Positions 22,399-33,745 of a stretch of DNA of 64,000 bases are shown one piece after another (within the stretch, counting starts at the first letter, position 1; each line of letters opens with the position of its first letter). Location: the NCBI GenBank assembly GCA_017591395.1, contig WEDG01004102.1, positions 10,001 to 74,000 of the forward strand, given 5' to 3'. The DNA is from Schistocephalus solidus (taxonomy: Eukaryota > Platyhelminthes > Cestoda > Diphyllobothriidea > Diphyllobothriidae). A model generated the notes under the pieces. It made no database searches. It worked only from the letters and a program-made list of their open reading frames with translations, and was not told the DNA's origin. The position numbers and the translations under genes are program-made.

Positions 22399-23779
22399 TA
22401 AACATGTGAGTTAGTATTGAAGCATAAATAAAGGTAGACGTACATTCGTGTATGTAAAGACAGCAACTTTTGAATTAGACGTCAAATTTAAATACCACTA
22501 CGTTATTTTAGGGAACCTTTCTTTGCAGTTCTTATGGAATCAAATCACAGGTAGATAGGCAATGAACTTAGAAGTAAGAATTTATGTCAAGTTTTGTAGG
22601 AAAGCTTATGAATGTTCAATTTGACCTGAAACCATTTCAGTGACCACATACGACGTATATTTTTTTGAATTTAAGAGATGAAACCTTTGGGCACGTAATT
22701 ACACTTTTAGCTAAAAAAAGTAGTTAAACGCATTAATAATTAAAAGGTGTGATTTGGGTTGATTTAGCCAACAATCTAAACACTGAAACTATTTCGTCTG
22801 GCAGTCCATGGGCCAATCATGCTTGGCAGATATTACACTATTCAGAATGTTAATTCGACATGGCAAGTAGTTGTTGGTGAAGTATCCGCAAAGCTTTATG
22901 CGTCAGACAGTATTATTGCTCGTCTTGTCACCTTGGTGATAACTATATGACAAAGTTAACTGCTGTCAAGTTGCATTTAGAAAGTGGGCATCTTCAAATA
23001 ACAAGCAAATAGTCCTTATCCACCTATCCAGATTATGAGGTAAGAGAGCAGTATGTTTTGAGTAATATGCAAAGATCAAGAAAACACCACTGAAGAGTTG
23101 TATCGATATTTTCTTTCATATCGGATGAATTTATTACGCTAAGTGTGTTTCTGAAAACCAGAAAAATATGGCGGTAGTTGCTTTTCAGTTCTAGTCAGGA
23201 ACAAAAACTTCGTTTTCAATGGAAATCTCTTAAGCCTACTCCAGCTAGTAATTCAAAAAATCGAAAAAAATAATTAATGGCGTAATTTCCCTGTAAATGA
23301 TTTTATTCGGTCATTAGCTGACATTGAATTAGGAAGCTTCGTTGATATTTTTATTTTTATTTCCAAATTTCAGTGCTATGTCTATGGATGTTAAAGTAGC
23401 TCGAGGTTTCCGTACTTAAGATTGAATTTCTACAGTATTTTATCAGTAATTTTACGGTAACAATATAGAAAAGAGACCGTGAGGGAGGGTCCATACGATG
23501 TTAACATATCGTTGAAAAGTTCTTTTATTTTATTTGACAATAAATTTTAATTGTAACGGTAACGTCTTCATCCGGCTCAGAGAATTGTAATGCTGCAAAC
23601 CCTATTGTTTTAGAGAGGTAAAAAACATGGAAACGTTTACAGAACTTTGATTAAATTTTGAACTCCAGCAACCACCTGGTGGCAAATTTGTTCCTGCTAA
23701 ATGGATTAGCGTCATATGTCAAGATAATTTATTCTATTTCGGAGAGGATGGACGCTAGTATATTTTACTTTGTTTCCTC
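22399..23779. other. intergenic, AT-rich, nothing recognised
   Basis: No coding region or RNA gene. The upstream part of the Gypsy element may lie here but is eroded beyond recognition. Confidence 0.45.
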
Positions 23780-24470
23780 TAAGCGATTGGAGCATTGGAG
23801 GTCCCCTGATGCTCTCCCTTCAATTACTACCTCTGCTCGAGACCATCAATTGTAATCTAAACTATTTCATAGCCTTTACTGCCTACTTGGAAGTTCCTGC
23901 GTATGCACATCAGCCCACAATCCCTCATTAAACGATCTAGCCGGACCTTTTCCATTGTCAATTCAAAGCTTTGGTCTCGGCCTGTTACAAATCAGTTCAT
24001 CAGAGGAATTATCTGCCCTTTGTCGATCTAGGTATTCGTACCACGCTGAAACCCTGATATAGATTGCTCCGCCTCCAACCTTATTTAGGGTACTGCCCTG
24101 AGGATTCCCTGGAGATGTTTTCTTTGGACCTTTTGGAAGCTTACTAGAGCAGGTGTTACTCATTACGCCCAAAGGTTGCCCTATGCAATGGCCAATCTCC
24201 GAGCCATCCCTACACTGGTCATAGCTAGAACTTTATATATTGACCCTAATTTTCTAAAACGTTCCTTGGTATTTGTCAGAGTGAATGGTATTGATGAGCC
24301 ACTCCAACGATCCTAAAATGGAGCGTTTCGCATCATACAGCGTGCAATCAACTTTAAACACTTTCGTGGCACTCACACTTTTGTTGTTTCCAAGGAAAGC
24401 TTGAACGTGTCTCATACTGATCCAGATTTGCTAGCCCAAGCAGTCCACAGCGTCACTTGACATTTTGCCT
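23780..24470 (+). pseudogene. decayed Ty3/Gypsy integrase core and C-terminal part
   Basis: Across several frames the sequence follows a Gypsy integrase in order: SPDALPSITTSARDHQ (the TITTDRG-type strand) at about 23800; CTSAHNPSLNDLAG (TAYHPAANGMVER-type); LPFVDLGIRTTLKPDID near 24015; GTALRIP then GDVF (YGTTLRLPGEFF-type) near 24090; SLVFVRVNGIDEPLQ and FRIIQRAI near 24265-24340. These are the standard landmarks of the core end and the GPY/F module. Stops and frameshifts are frequent. LTRs were not identified. Confidence 0.72.
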
Positions 24471-25123
24471 CCGTTGACACCTGAAAACCTTGCGCATTCT
24501 CCCTCGCGTTGCGCCTCAACCGCAATGGTCTTCGAGACCGTATTTCTGTTTGCTATTAAATTGTTCATTAAATCTTCAGTTTTGCATTTCATTCTCATTT
24601 GGTTCAGTCGAAGTGTGCTCTGCTAGGAGGGGAAGTATTGCAGTGCTACAAAACGTTTTAATTTATTGTGCTGTAAATTCCATTGACAGTCCAGTTCACA
24701 CAGGTACCTTTTGACTAGTTTTTTTCCTTCACTTTTGGCTGTCGTCATTCGCCACGCCTGTTAATTTAATGTCAGAAGTTTCAAAATGAAATCAGACCTT
24801 TAGGGTGTTGTACAAAGACATTGCATAAACCTTATAAGATGGGTGGTTCACTGCTCAGAAAAAATTGTCGGGTTTTACGACAAACGTGTGCACAAATCAT
24901 ATAGCTGATATGCTCCCTGACTATCAAATGCTTTCAACTTCTAATGAAGGCCTTTAAAGCAGGGTGGGCCAGTTGGCTATAGTTACTGATGATGTTGTTT
25001 AAACTGAATAAAGTCCTCGTATTCTGATGCCTATTTAAATTATATTTCGAGGGCCAGTTGATCTTGCTGATTTTGAAACAACTGTTGGTTTTCTGCTTTA
25101 AAACACCAAGAAGAGTTATGAAA
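24471..25123. other. intergenic; possible Gypsy tail sequence
   Basis: Follows the integrase relic and could hold its polypurine tract and LTR remains, but no repeat pair was seen. No gene recognised. Confidence 0.4.
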
Positions 25124-25844
25124 ATGTACTGAAAACACACTTCCCCAGGCAGAGAGATAGCTTAATTTTAGCATTTAAATATAAGGAGTATCTTTAAAAA
25201 TTAAAATTAGAATTAAATTTAAAATATCTCAAAATTAAATGCTCCAACAAAAAGCTCTTATTTGAATATATAACGCGGTGCGTTGAAAAGCACGTTATAA
25301 GAGAAGAATCGGATGTTGACACGCTGTAATTTTAACATTTTTAAATGAGATTTTGCCGTTTATCAAAACACTTTAAAAATTAAACGCAGATATAGAGCTG
25401 GAAAGTACAGTCACATTTTATCATCAAACATGGACAGAAACATGGAGGAAAAAATGGGTGCATTTCTATAACTTGGCAATTTCTTCTAAAGATCAAAATC
25501 GATAATGCTCGAGTTGCGATAGTAGCTTATCTTTTAAGTACTTTTGTAAAACTTTTTGAACATAGGCCCGTTTTTCCCCTCTGTGCTAGGGATATAAAGG
25601 GCATTTTCTTCCGAAAACGTTTCTATCGAAGGACGAATGGCCAAGCTGTCATATATGCGGGATTATACCTATAAGACAGGATTAATTTCGATTTAAACGA
25701 AAAGGCCTTCTTTCAAAAAAGATCAGCTAGGCAGAAATTAAAGAACGGGCATCGATTTAAAGTTGAAACGGCAACAGTACAGTTTTAATGTCAGAATCCA
25801 AAATCTCAACTTTAGTAAATGGGTATTCATCCTTAAATATTAGC
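25124..25844 (+). repeat. 721-bp inverted repeat, left arm
   Basis: Its reverse complement recurs at 30151-30871 with the same length. Over the inner 225 bp I count about six mismatches by eye. The outer end is ATGTACTGAAAACACACTTC and the inner end is CCTTAAATATTAGC. Very AT-rich, without coding potential. A conserved hairpin lies at 25269-25299 (TATAAC/GTTATA and GTGC/GCAC stems around GTTGAAAA). It could be long terminal inverted repeats of a foldback-like DNA element, or two opposite insertions of one unknown repeat. Confidence 0.9.
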
Positions 25845-28149
25845 TTCACCTAAGCAGGTCCTTGATTCTACTGAGGGGACGGGGGAAGGCAGGGAAGGTA
25901 AAATCGATGCAGTGCACTTTCCTCGCTGAACATTCTGCTCCGCCTTCAGGTTATCACGATGGACTCGAAATCGTGGCCTTAGATGGCTGCCAGCTGGCAG
26001 GGGTAGATCAGTCCTGCTCAGGATTAACAGTCAACTTGCAATAGCGCTTTTATGTGGCCATCGTGACAAGCGTGTGAGATCCGAGATCCTTCACTTCAAT
26101 ACTATTTCGTGTGGTCAACAGTTCGCATGTGCGTGGCAAGCGTAGGAGTGTCTTTAGACACTCTACCCACCTGCATCTTCCTTCCTGTTGACTTTGTCTT
26201 AGTGTTTGGAATTTTTGGGCGTGGAATTAGTGGAATAAATGATGTGCTAGTCTACTTCACTGCACAAATTACTACTATTACACACTCTTTCGAACGGTGT
26301 CGGTCCTTATCGCCTTTTGCGGACAAGTTTGTGATGTACTTCAATTTTGCATGTTAAGCTTAGAATTTTCACAGAGTTTGGCGTGCTTTGTCCGACCCTG
26401 GTTTCACAGAAACACGGGGGGTGCAATGCTGGATGGTGCTGCACAACAACCGTATCGTTTACACTGGCCAAATAAATAGTAGTGCGTGCCATGCATGGCA
26501 ATGTATGTACCCGTTTCCCCAAAACATATATTTGTTAAAGACAGCCGACGCTTATCGTCTACCTGCTGCTGCTGCTGCTATTGGACAAATTTTCAAAGAG
26601 TTAGGCTCGTCAGTGGGTCCTCGGCAGTCCTTTTGACTCCAGGTAGCATATGGTGCTTCGCAATTTCGTCAAAACTATACAAAAATACCTTGAAGTAGAG
26701 TTTTTGGTGAAGGAATTGCCAGGGTCCGTCACGAATTTGAGCTTCTACCTGGTGGCTCGGTGAAAAAACGTACTGTAGCGTTAGCCCTTAATGTGGCTTC
26801 TCTGCTTTTTGAAATTGAACCATTATTCTTCTCCAAACGCTTAGCCCTGCAGTTTTTTCACTTGATTGCAGAAAAATAAAGCTTCAAAAAGAGAATGTTT
26901 TTTTCATTCTTCTGTTCATTTGGACCGTTTATTACGGCACCGTCTTCCAGCAAAACCTACACACTTTTGAGGTAAGCGAAGCTCCTCCGTTATCCACCAT
27001 ATTTTGCAATCCGCATTTCCCACTGGCACGTTTCAAACACTCTTAAGAAACTGTTGTGTAAATTTTCTCAATTTAAAAATAAAGATTGCGCTCTCTCAAA
27101 TCACCTCCTCAGCTACCAAATTTGCACGCTTCTGGAAAACAGGCTGTGTCATAATTTTCGCTAAATAGACTTTGCACGAGCACGAGTTATTCACAGGATG
27201 AAACTGTAGGCCACTGCAAAACGCAAACATAGTTCTGAGGGCATACTTCGCGTTCTTTGACCTTTGATGGATGAAACTGTCCTACTGTAGCCCTTCAGTC
27301 GCGTAATTTGACCACCTAACACGCAGCTAAACTGATCTGTTTTCATCCTTATTTTTCTGGAATAAAGCTAAGTTTTGAGCTTCTCGTCCGTACATAAAAT
27401 TATGCACATAACCTCGGAATCCGGACTTCATTGCAATGTGAACGCAGTAGCTCTAAGAGGACGTTGTACCAAGGAGTGAAGAATCCCTCCTTTCTTATCA
27501 TGACACTCAGGCCTCGGTAACTAGTTCGCGAATTCAAGACGAATAAGGAGCCGTATTTGAGTGTCACATGTAGGAAGACCCGAAAACCCTCAGAAAGAGT
27601 TCCTTATTTTTTTCTAACGGTAGCGTGTCCAAGGAGACCTTGCATACTCCTTCATAAGTTCACTGGCTCTAAGGCCAGAAGTGATTTTTTACTCGTGGGA
27701 TGCCCAGAGTTTGGCTTATGAGGAAGAAAGTGAGCAATTAGGTTACTGCCTAAAACTTCTGAAGAGAACACAAATGACTGGCTAGCGGTTTGAACTTCGT
27801 TCACAGCCTTCGTTCAGATAAGATCTAGTCTCCAACCAGACTACATTCTTTGACCTCTCCATGTTTACATGTTTTAAGAAAGGTACGTTGGTGTCAGAAG
27901 CGCACTTCTCACTAGCACTGCCTACGTCGACCTGTGTTATTTCTAACGTGAGGCCTGTACTCTCTTATACACTATTATTAGAATTTCAAACTAAACTATT
28001 GAGTTATCTTGAAGTTGGGCTTTAAGCGGACATTTTAAGTTTTAGCTAATCACTTTTATATCTTTGTTATCCGGATACCACACATCCGCACATTCTAACA
28101 CGGGCACTATCTAATAAGGACGTAGAACACAGTAAAAGAGGAAGAAACT
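25845..28149. other. left interior of the inverted-repeat structure
   Basis: No transposase or other protein recognised on either strand. Frames at 25862-26044, 26109-26357 and 26388-26636 are short and unrelated to known domains. A CTG/GCT trinucleotide run lies near 26562-26580. Confidence 0.45.
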
Positions 28150-28289
28150 TCAAGCTCTGGAAGTATTAGCGTGTTTAGCAGAGCTTTCATCAAAGGCACA
28201 CGTCGGTCGAACAATGCAAACGGCATGTTCGTGAAGATTGACCGATCGCAGCTACTTTACTGGCCATCGTGGTGTCTTATGGCCCTAAG

Positions 28290-29690
28290 TGTCATTTGAG
28301 CCCTCACCACCTCCTGACCTACCTTGCCCTCATTGTCACCACACACGCGCATCACGCATCAGCCTGATCGGTCAATTGCAAATCCATCGGTGAGCTAGTA
28401 CCAACATATACCCGTCGCACCCAACTCAATTTTCCGCACTGTCCACCAAACATTCACATGCCGCATAGACCTAGTAGGCCACAGCCTATACTCCATTACA
28501 ACATCTACACTTATGAACGTCTGCCTCACACATATTCACACGTAACATGACATAACACATGTTTTCAACCTGCATCTCTCATTCCGATGAAAGTCTGATC
28601 TTCAGCTCCTTCTCCATATGGCCTTTCTGTTGCCTGCGTAATCTGACTCCGAAACTATCACGGCTTACCAAAAGCCGTGGCTTGTAAGGCTGTCCACTGA
28701 CGCTATATACCAGATCACGCCGTCAGCCCACGGTGCGTTGTGTGTTGAGTGGCTGACCAGTGGACTGGGAGTCAGACGGCGATGGTCCTCCCTGGTTTAT
28801 GTTAACCAAGTGTGAGTGTCAAAGGGACAAGGTCGTGCTATGGTGCGCGCAGGCGGATTCGCCGGCCCTGTCAGTCACTGCACCTACTCCACATCAGACA
28901 GCTAACCGACTCGGACGGTGTCCTGATGCTAGAGGTGACAGAGAGGGAGACAGTGAGGTCAACGGTCTCAGCTCATATTAATCACTCTAAACAAGTTGAC
29001 GCACTTGAATAAAAATACATAAATAAATTGTATATTCAAGGCCCAGAGGGCCCCATCATTACAAACTTAGTATCGTGGCATAAATAAATACAAAGTGGAT
29101 AACTACTGCACTATGTGAACAGCCATATGTACAGCAGAAATGAGTAGGATGGTAGGCATATCCGATTTAAAATGATTTGCCATTTTAAAATAATAGTCAA
29201 CAACCTTTGGAATATACGGTGAGCTAGGAAAAAAGAAGTGAAAAAACTCCTAGGATTAAATTGGGAACAGAGTTTGATACGTTAAAGGCATGTTTAAGAA
29301 GGTGTCCAACGGATTCAATAACTCGGATCGCGTGATCGGCCCAGCGTGTGCTCGTGTGGACTGGCGGAATGAGGGTCAGGCTGCAATTGATCCTTCTTAA
29401 TATGACCTTAGCGGTATTCCTCCTCAGCTGGGATATGAGCCACCTCCTTTTTGTTGTTGTGTTCTTGCTGATTGTGGAGCACAGTGATTGGCACAGCACC
29501 CTCTTCCATCCAAAGACTCATTGACTCTATCTTGACAACCAACGCAAATGGGGGAGTGGAACATAGTTTAAGGTAGATGCAGCGCAAGTCCAATTTCACT
29601 AAAATAAAGTGCCAGTCACCGTCCCTGCAACAACATGCTGTAGATGACTCGGTGAAAATCGTCGAAATTACGACAGTCGAACGATACTGT
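28290..29690 (+). mobile_element. RTE-like element 3' part: zinc-finger relic plus 3' UTR, split by an insertion
   Basis: Sense order matches the good copy at 45 kb. First comes a degenerate zinc-finger region at about 28330-28600 (SRISLIGQLQIHR, then ELVPTYTRRTQLNFPHC). The 3' UTR part follows at 28640-29007 (reverse complement of 45440-45790). A ~260-bp foreign insert comes next. The rest of the UTR is at about 29272-29683, ending near GACAGTCGAACG, the terminus also seen at 45017, 17103 and 16638. It sits inside the 721-bp inverted repeats. Confidence 0.78.
29008..29271. mobile_element. short insertion (~260 bp) inside the RTE-like 3' UTR
   Basis: The 3' UTR alignment is interrupted after CACTTGA at 29007 and resumes at about TTTGATACG near 29272, so CTTGA/TTTGA may be a short target duplication. 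The insert begins with an A-rich ATAAAAATACATAAATAAAT stretch and has the palindromic GGCCCAGAGGGCCC near 29040, which suggests the A-rich tail of an antisense SINE or truncated retroelement. Family unknown. Confidence 0.55.
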
Positions 29691-30150
29691 GATGGCTGCG
29701 TTTGTCAACAAAGAGAACGCAGATTGCAATATTTAGGTTTCTGTCAGTTACATCCTTCAGTCAGCCCTATGTTCGTTATGTAAAGTTAATGAGATTTCTC
29801 AAGTGTGCGTTTTTACGTATTTATGTTGTCTGGTTAATTTTGCATAGATTCCGATGCTGTACTCGGCATGTACTACCTTTTAGTACTGATGTTGTTATTT
29901 ATAACCGAAGGGGAATTTAACACACAATTTACGAGTTATTAATTATTCTTCACTTTGGGGTTACTTTGGAGATGTATGTACGTTTTGCGCTATTTGAGAA
30001 GACGGGCTACTTGATGTGGTTACCATCCGAATATGCAGGTCTTTAATGAAAATACATGTGAGAAATAAATTGCTGCCTGTTGGGATTGACGAGGATATGT
30101 ATGTGAAACTTCTCATAGTGAATTTTAAACGTTTTATATAGTCTTAATTC
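29691..30150. other. right interior of the inverted-repeat structure
   Basis: Non-coding spacer between the RTE-like 3' terminus and the right 721-bp arm; nothing recognised. Confidence 0.45.
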
Positions 30151-30871
30151 GCTAATATTTAAGGATGAATACCCATTTACTAAAGTTGAGATTTTGGATC
30201 CTGACATGAAAACTGTACTGTTGCCGTTTCAACTTTAAATCGATGCCCGTTCTTTAATTTCTGCCTAGCTGATCTTTTTTGAAAGAAGGCATTTTCGTTT
30301 AAATCGAAATTAACCCTTTCTTATAGGTATGATCCCGCATATATGACAGCTTGGCCATTCGTCCTTCGATAGAAACGTTTTCGGAAGAAAATGCCCTTTA
30401 TATCCCTAGCACAGAGGGGAAAAACGGGCCTATGTTCAAAACGTTTTGCAAAAGTACTTAAAAGATAAGCTACTATCGCAACTCGAGCATTATCGATTTT
30501 GATCTTTAGAAGAAATTGCCAAGTTATAGAAATGCACCCATTTTTTCCTCCATGTTTCTGTCCATGTTAGATGATAAAATGTGACTGTACTTTCCAGCTC
30601 TTTATCTGCATTTATTTTTAAAGTGTTTTGATAAACGGCAAAATCTCATTTAAAAATGTTAAATTACAGTCATGCAAACATCCGAATCTTCACTTATAAC
30701 GTGCTTTTCAACGCACCGCGTTATATATTCAAATAATAGCACTTTTGTTGGAGCATTTAATTTTGAGATATTTTTAATTTAATTCTAATTTTAATTTTTA
30801 AAGATACTCCTTATATTTAAATGCTAAAATTAAGCTATCTCTCTGACTGAGGAAGTGTGTTTTCAGTACAT
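30151..30871 (-). repeat. 721-bp inverted repeat, right arm
   Basis: Reverse complement of 25124-25844. The inner boundary is GCTAATATTTAAGG and the outer boundary ends in TTTTCAGTACAT. The internal hairpin around TTTTCAAC is conserved. The arm directly abuts a non-LTR RT relic that begins within ~30 bp on its outer side. Confidence 0.9.
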
Positions 30872-30884
30872 AAACAAATTCCAA

Positions 30885-32505
30885 TTTGATGCCGTTTTAT
30901 GATCGAGAAAAATTCCAGATGAGCAGGAAGCAAGTAGGTGCGTGCAGTTGTAACAGTATTGTCCGGAACAGTCCTAGTAAAGTGGTAACAGAGTTCAAAT
31001 TGTCCAAGCTGCTGATGACCTCAAATGCATGAATTCCTTCTCTAACTCTACGACTGAACGATGCCTAGAACAAATTAATTCGGACTTAGACGCTCTTTTG
31101 GTGTGGAGCTTCACATGGTTAATGGTGTTCTCACCTTTCCAAGTGTCGCTACATGAGTTTTGGGCCTGTAAGGCTGCCGCAACCTCTTATTTTTGAAGGT
31201 TGCCCTATGATTGAATATTCCACTACCATGGACTTGGGCCTAAGTTACACCAATAGATTAGATCTTTCGCCTAATGCCGATAGAATTACGACCAAAGCTG
31301 CTCAGATTTGCGGCTTTATTTATTATAATTTCGACCTTTCCTGAAATTAAATTAAGACTTTATCGTATGTTTGTACTTCCCATTCTTGAATTTTGCTGTC
31401 CTTTCTTCGGTTTAATGAACGAATCTAGCCGTTCAAAAATTGAAAATTTTCAATGACATTTCACAAAAACTCCGGTTTTCGACACCTTCAACTACATCTC
31501 ACTCAACAAGATGCCAGCTAACAAAGCTAAACTTTCTTTTGGTCAGTAGATTGGGTGCAGGCTTTTGTCTTCCTTTTCCGACTAAATAATAGCTCAACTC
31601 TCCCCAAGCTTTCTGTCATTACCCCCGTAAGTCTTCCTTATAATCTAAGAAATTCTGCACTTATTATGCCTCGCCCTTAATCCTCCACGCGTAAACGCTC
31701 TATCTTGTTTGCTTCTAGGTATAGCTTTCTTTGGAATAACTTGCATATTGAGAACAGGTCGTTAACTAGTCTATCTGCTTTCAAGCGAAGACTGCACATT
31801 TATGTAAACCCTGATTCTATTAACTTTTTATTTTCCTCATATTTTCCCATTGGCTTTCCCCATGATGCGGAGAAAGGACCATCGGGAATTTAAGGTGACC
31901 CTCTTGAAACTATATTTTTACTACCTCGAGTCCCCCATGAACCATGCTGTCTCATTATATCACCAGTCATCCAAACGAGAAAGTCATTCAGACGTACACA
32001 TTCGGTGGTCCACAGTCTAAAGTGCTGCCGTTTTGTTGGATACTAACCATCATCAGAATTCAATTCTTGATCCTAAAATGCTGAGGACTTAAGTTTACTG
32101 ACGCATTTTCGTGAGATTTTTTTTCATGCGCCTAATTGATCACGAACGCATCATCTGGACGTTTCATTATCTCATTCTGATATGCTTCTGCAGTATTAAC
32201 CTTCGCTACCACCTGACCATTTTTTCCTAAGCAGTTTTTTTCTCGTACCTTCTATTCGAAAATGAAGGCCTGTTGAACTCTGCCTCCATTTTCATGGTAG
32301 GAGTTTTTTTTCACTGCCTATTTTTTCTTCTTCACCATTAATTTCAAAACATCGCTTTCTATTGACCTAGCAGGACAATTTCTGCCTACATTATTAAGTA
32401 TTTGTACATTTTATCTGCACACACTGTCATGACTTTATTTCGTTACCAATGTTTGTTTAGACAGTGTCTTGCCGGTGCTAACCAAATATAAATTCTAAAA
32501 AAAGT
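30885..32505 (+). mobile_element. non-LTR retrotransposon family J, copy 1 (5'-truncated, full 3' UTR)
   Basis: Starts near VLSGTVL (motif B region), then motif C as ADDLKC at about 31011, a C-terminal region with LGLSYTNRLDLSPNADRITTKAAQICGF (31230-31320) and LRLYRMFVLPILEFCCPFFG, and SFLWNNLHIENRS near 31720. A ~600-bp 3' UTR ends around AAATATAAATTCTAAA at 32490-32505. Nearly the same sequence from 31230 to the end recurs at 37820-39120. Several stops and frameshifts. I place it in the Jockey/CR1 group only tentatively. Confidence 0.8.
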
Positions 32506-33127
32506 TAGTGATTTTCTACCTCTTCTAAGGAAATCATTCTCAGTATTTCTCGAAAACGGTTTCTTACCCGATTATTGGAAAACTATTATTATAATACCAG
32601 TTTTTAAATCTGGTTCCCGATCTGACATTCATAACTATCGCGGTATTCATAAAACTCCCTCTCATCTATCTGTAATATATATCTCAGAAAGGCATTCGAT
32701 AAAATGCCTCATATAAGACTTCTAGCTTAACTAGAAGCTTAGGATTTCATAGTCTCCTTACCGACTTTATTAGATCATACCTATATCATCAAAATAACGT
32801 TTTAGTGGGATCCTCATACTCAAGTGCTACCCCGATTGTGAGTGGTGTCCTTCAAGGTACCGTTTTAGGTCCTTTGTTGTTCTTAATGTATATAAATGAT
32901 ATCTCATCGATTGTTAAACGTTCTCAATCTTTTATTTATGATGAAGACCTCAAATGCGTGTATTCCTTCTCTATCTCTATGACCTAACTATGCCTAGAAC
33001 AAATTTATTCGGACTTAGACACCCTTTTGGCGTGGAGCTCCACATGGCTTATGGAGTTCTCACCTTCTTAGTGTCGCTTCATGAGTTTTGGGCCTTAAGG
33101 CTGCCACAACCTGTTATTTTTAAAGGT
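32506..33127 (+). mobile_element. non-LTR family J, copy 2, left part (interrupted by insertion)
   Basis: RT sequence with FLENGFLPDYWKT and NYRGIHKT at 32540-32660. About 60 codons then appear to be missing before motif A (RKAFDKMPHIRLL near 32690). Motif B reads VSGVLQGTVLGPLLFLMYIND at 32840-32900, and motif C is changed to YDEDLKC near 32938. The match to copy 1 continues to AAAGGT at 33127 and stops abruptly; it resumes at 37797. Confidence 0.82.
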
Positions 33128-33365
33128 TCAGTATCAGTATCAGTATGTTTGAGGGAGATGTAGGTGAGTCACCTTTGAATTCCCTATTTGAAAATGCGAG
33201 TTGTGGTATCAAAAAAAAATAGCATCTCGATATGTTGGCGAGGCCAACATAATGGAACATAGTTGAAAAAGAGCAGACAGTGAAAAAAAACTCCCGGTGA
33301 TATTTAGGAGAAAAAAACTTTCGCCCTTGGGGGGGTCCAGCGGGGGGCATTTTGGAGGTCACATG
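33128..33365 (-). mobile_element. very short CR1-like 3' end, family C, (TACTGA)n tail
   Basis: The plus strand starts with three CAGTAT hexamers (33128-33147), then AGTCACCTTTGAATTCCCTA, the antisense form of the shared CR1-like 3' motif. About 220 bp of 3' UTR-like sequence follows to the next tail at 33366. No coding part remains. Confidence 0.65.
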
Positions 33366-33745
33366 AATCAGATTCAGATTCAGATTCTCCTTTGATGATT
33401 CAGAGTCCGTTGAGGGATTTCAAAGGCGGAAATATATGTCCAGATCATCCTCGGTCCATTGCGGTTTGAACCAAGGGAGAACGTTCATACACCTCATGGA
33501 CTACGGTCGCCAGGTCCAGCTGATGCGAACACTCACATTGTCACCAAGGTGTGCAAATAAGTTAAGCAGCGAAGACCTCGAGGACCCTAGCATGGGAATA
33601 ATGGGAGAATGCAAGCCCTCGAACGAAAATAACAAACATAAATAAATTTTACTCAAATATAGCTAGTAGTATTATAAATGCATTATTTTCTGACGTCACA
33701 CTTGCAGCTTTCAGTTAGTGTTGTAGATCGCACCATTATATCGAT

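Noticed and set aside
25862..26636. Possible transposase inside the 721-bp inverted repeats
   Set aside because: Short frames only; no DDE, helix-turn-helix or zinc-finger signature could be seen.
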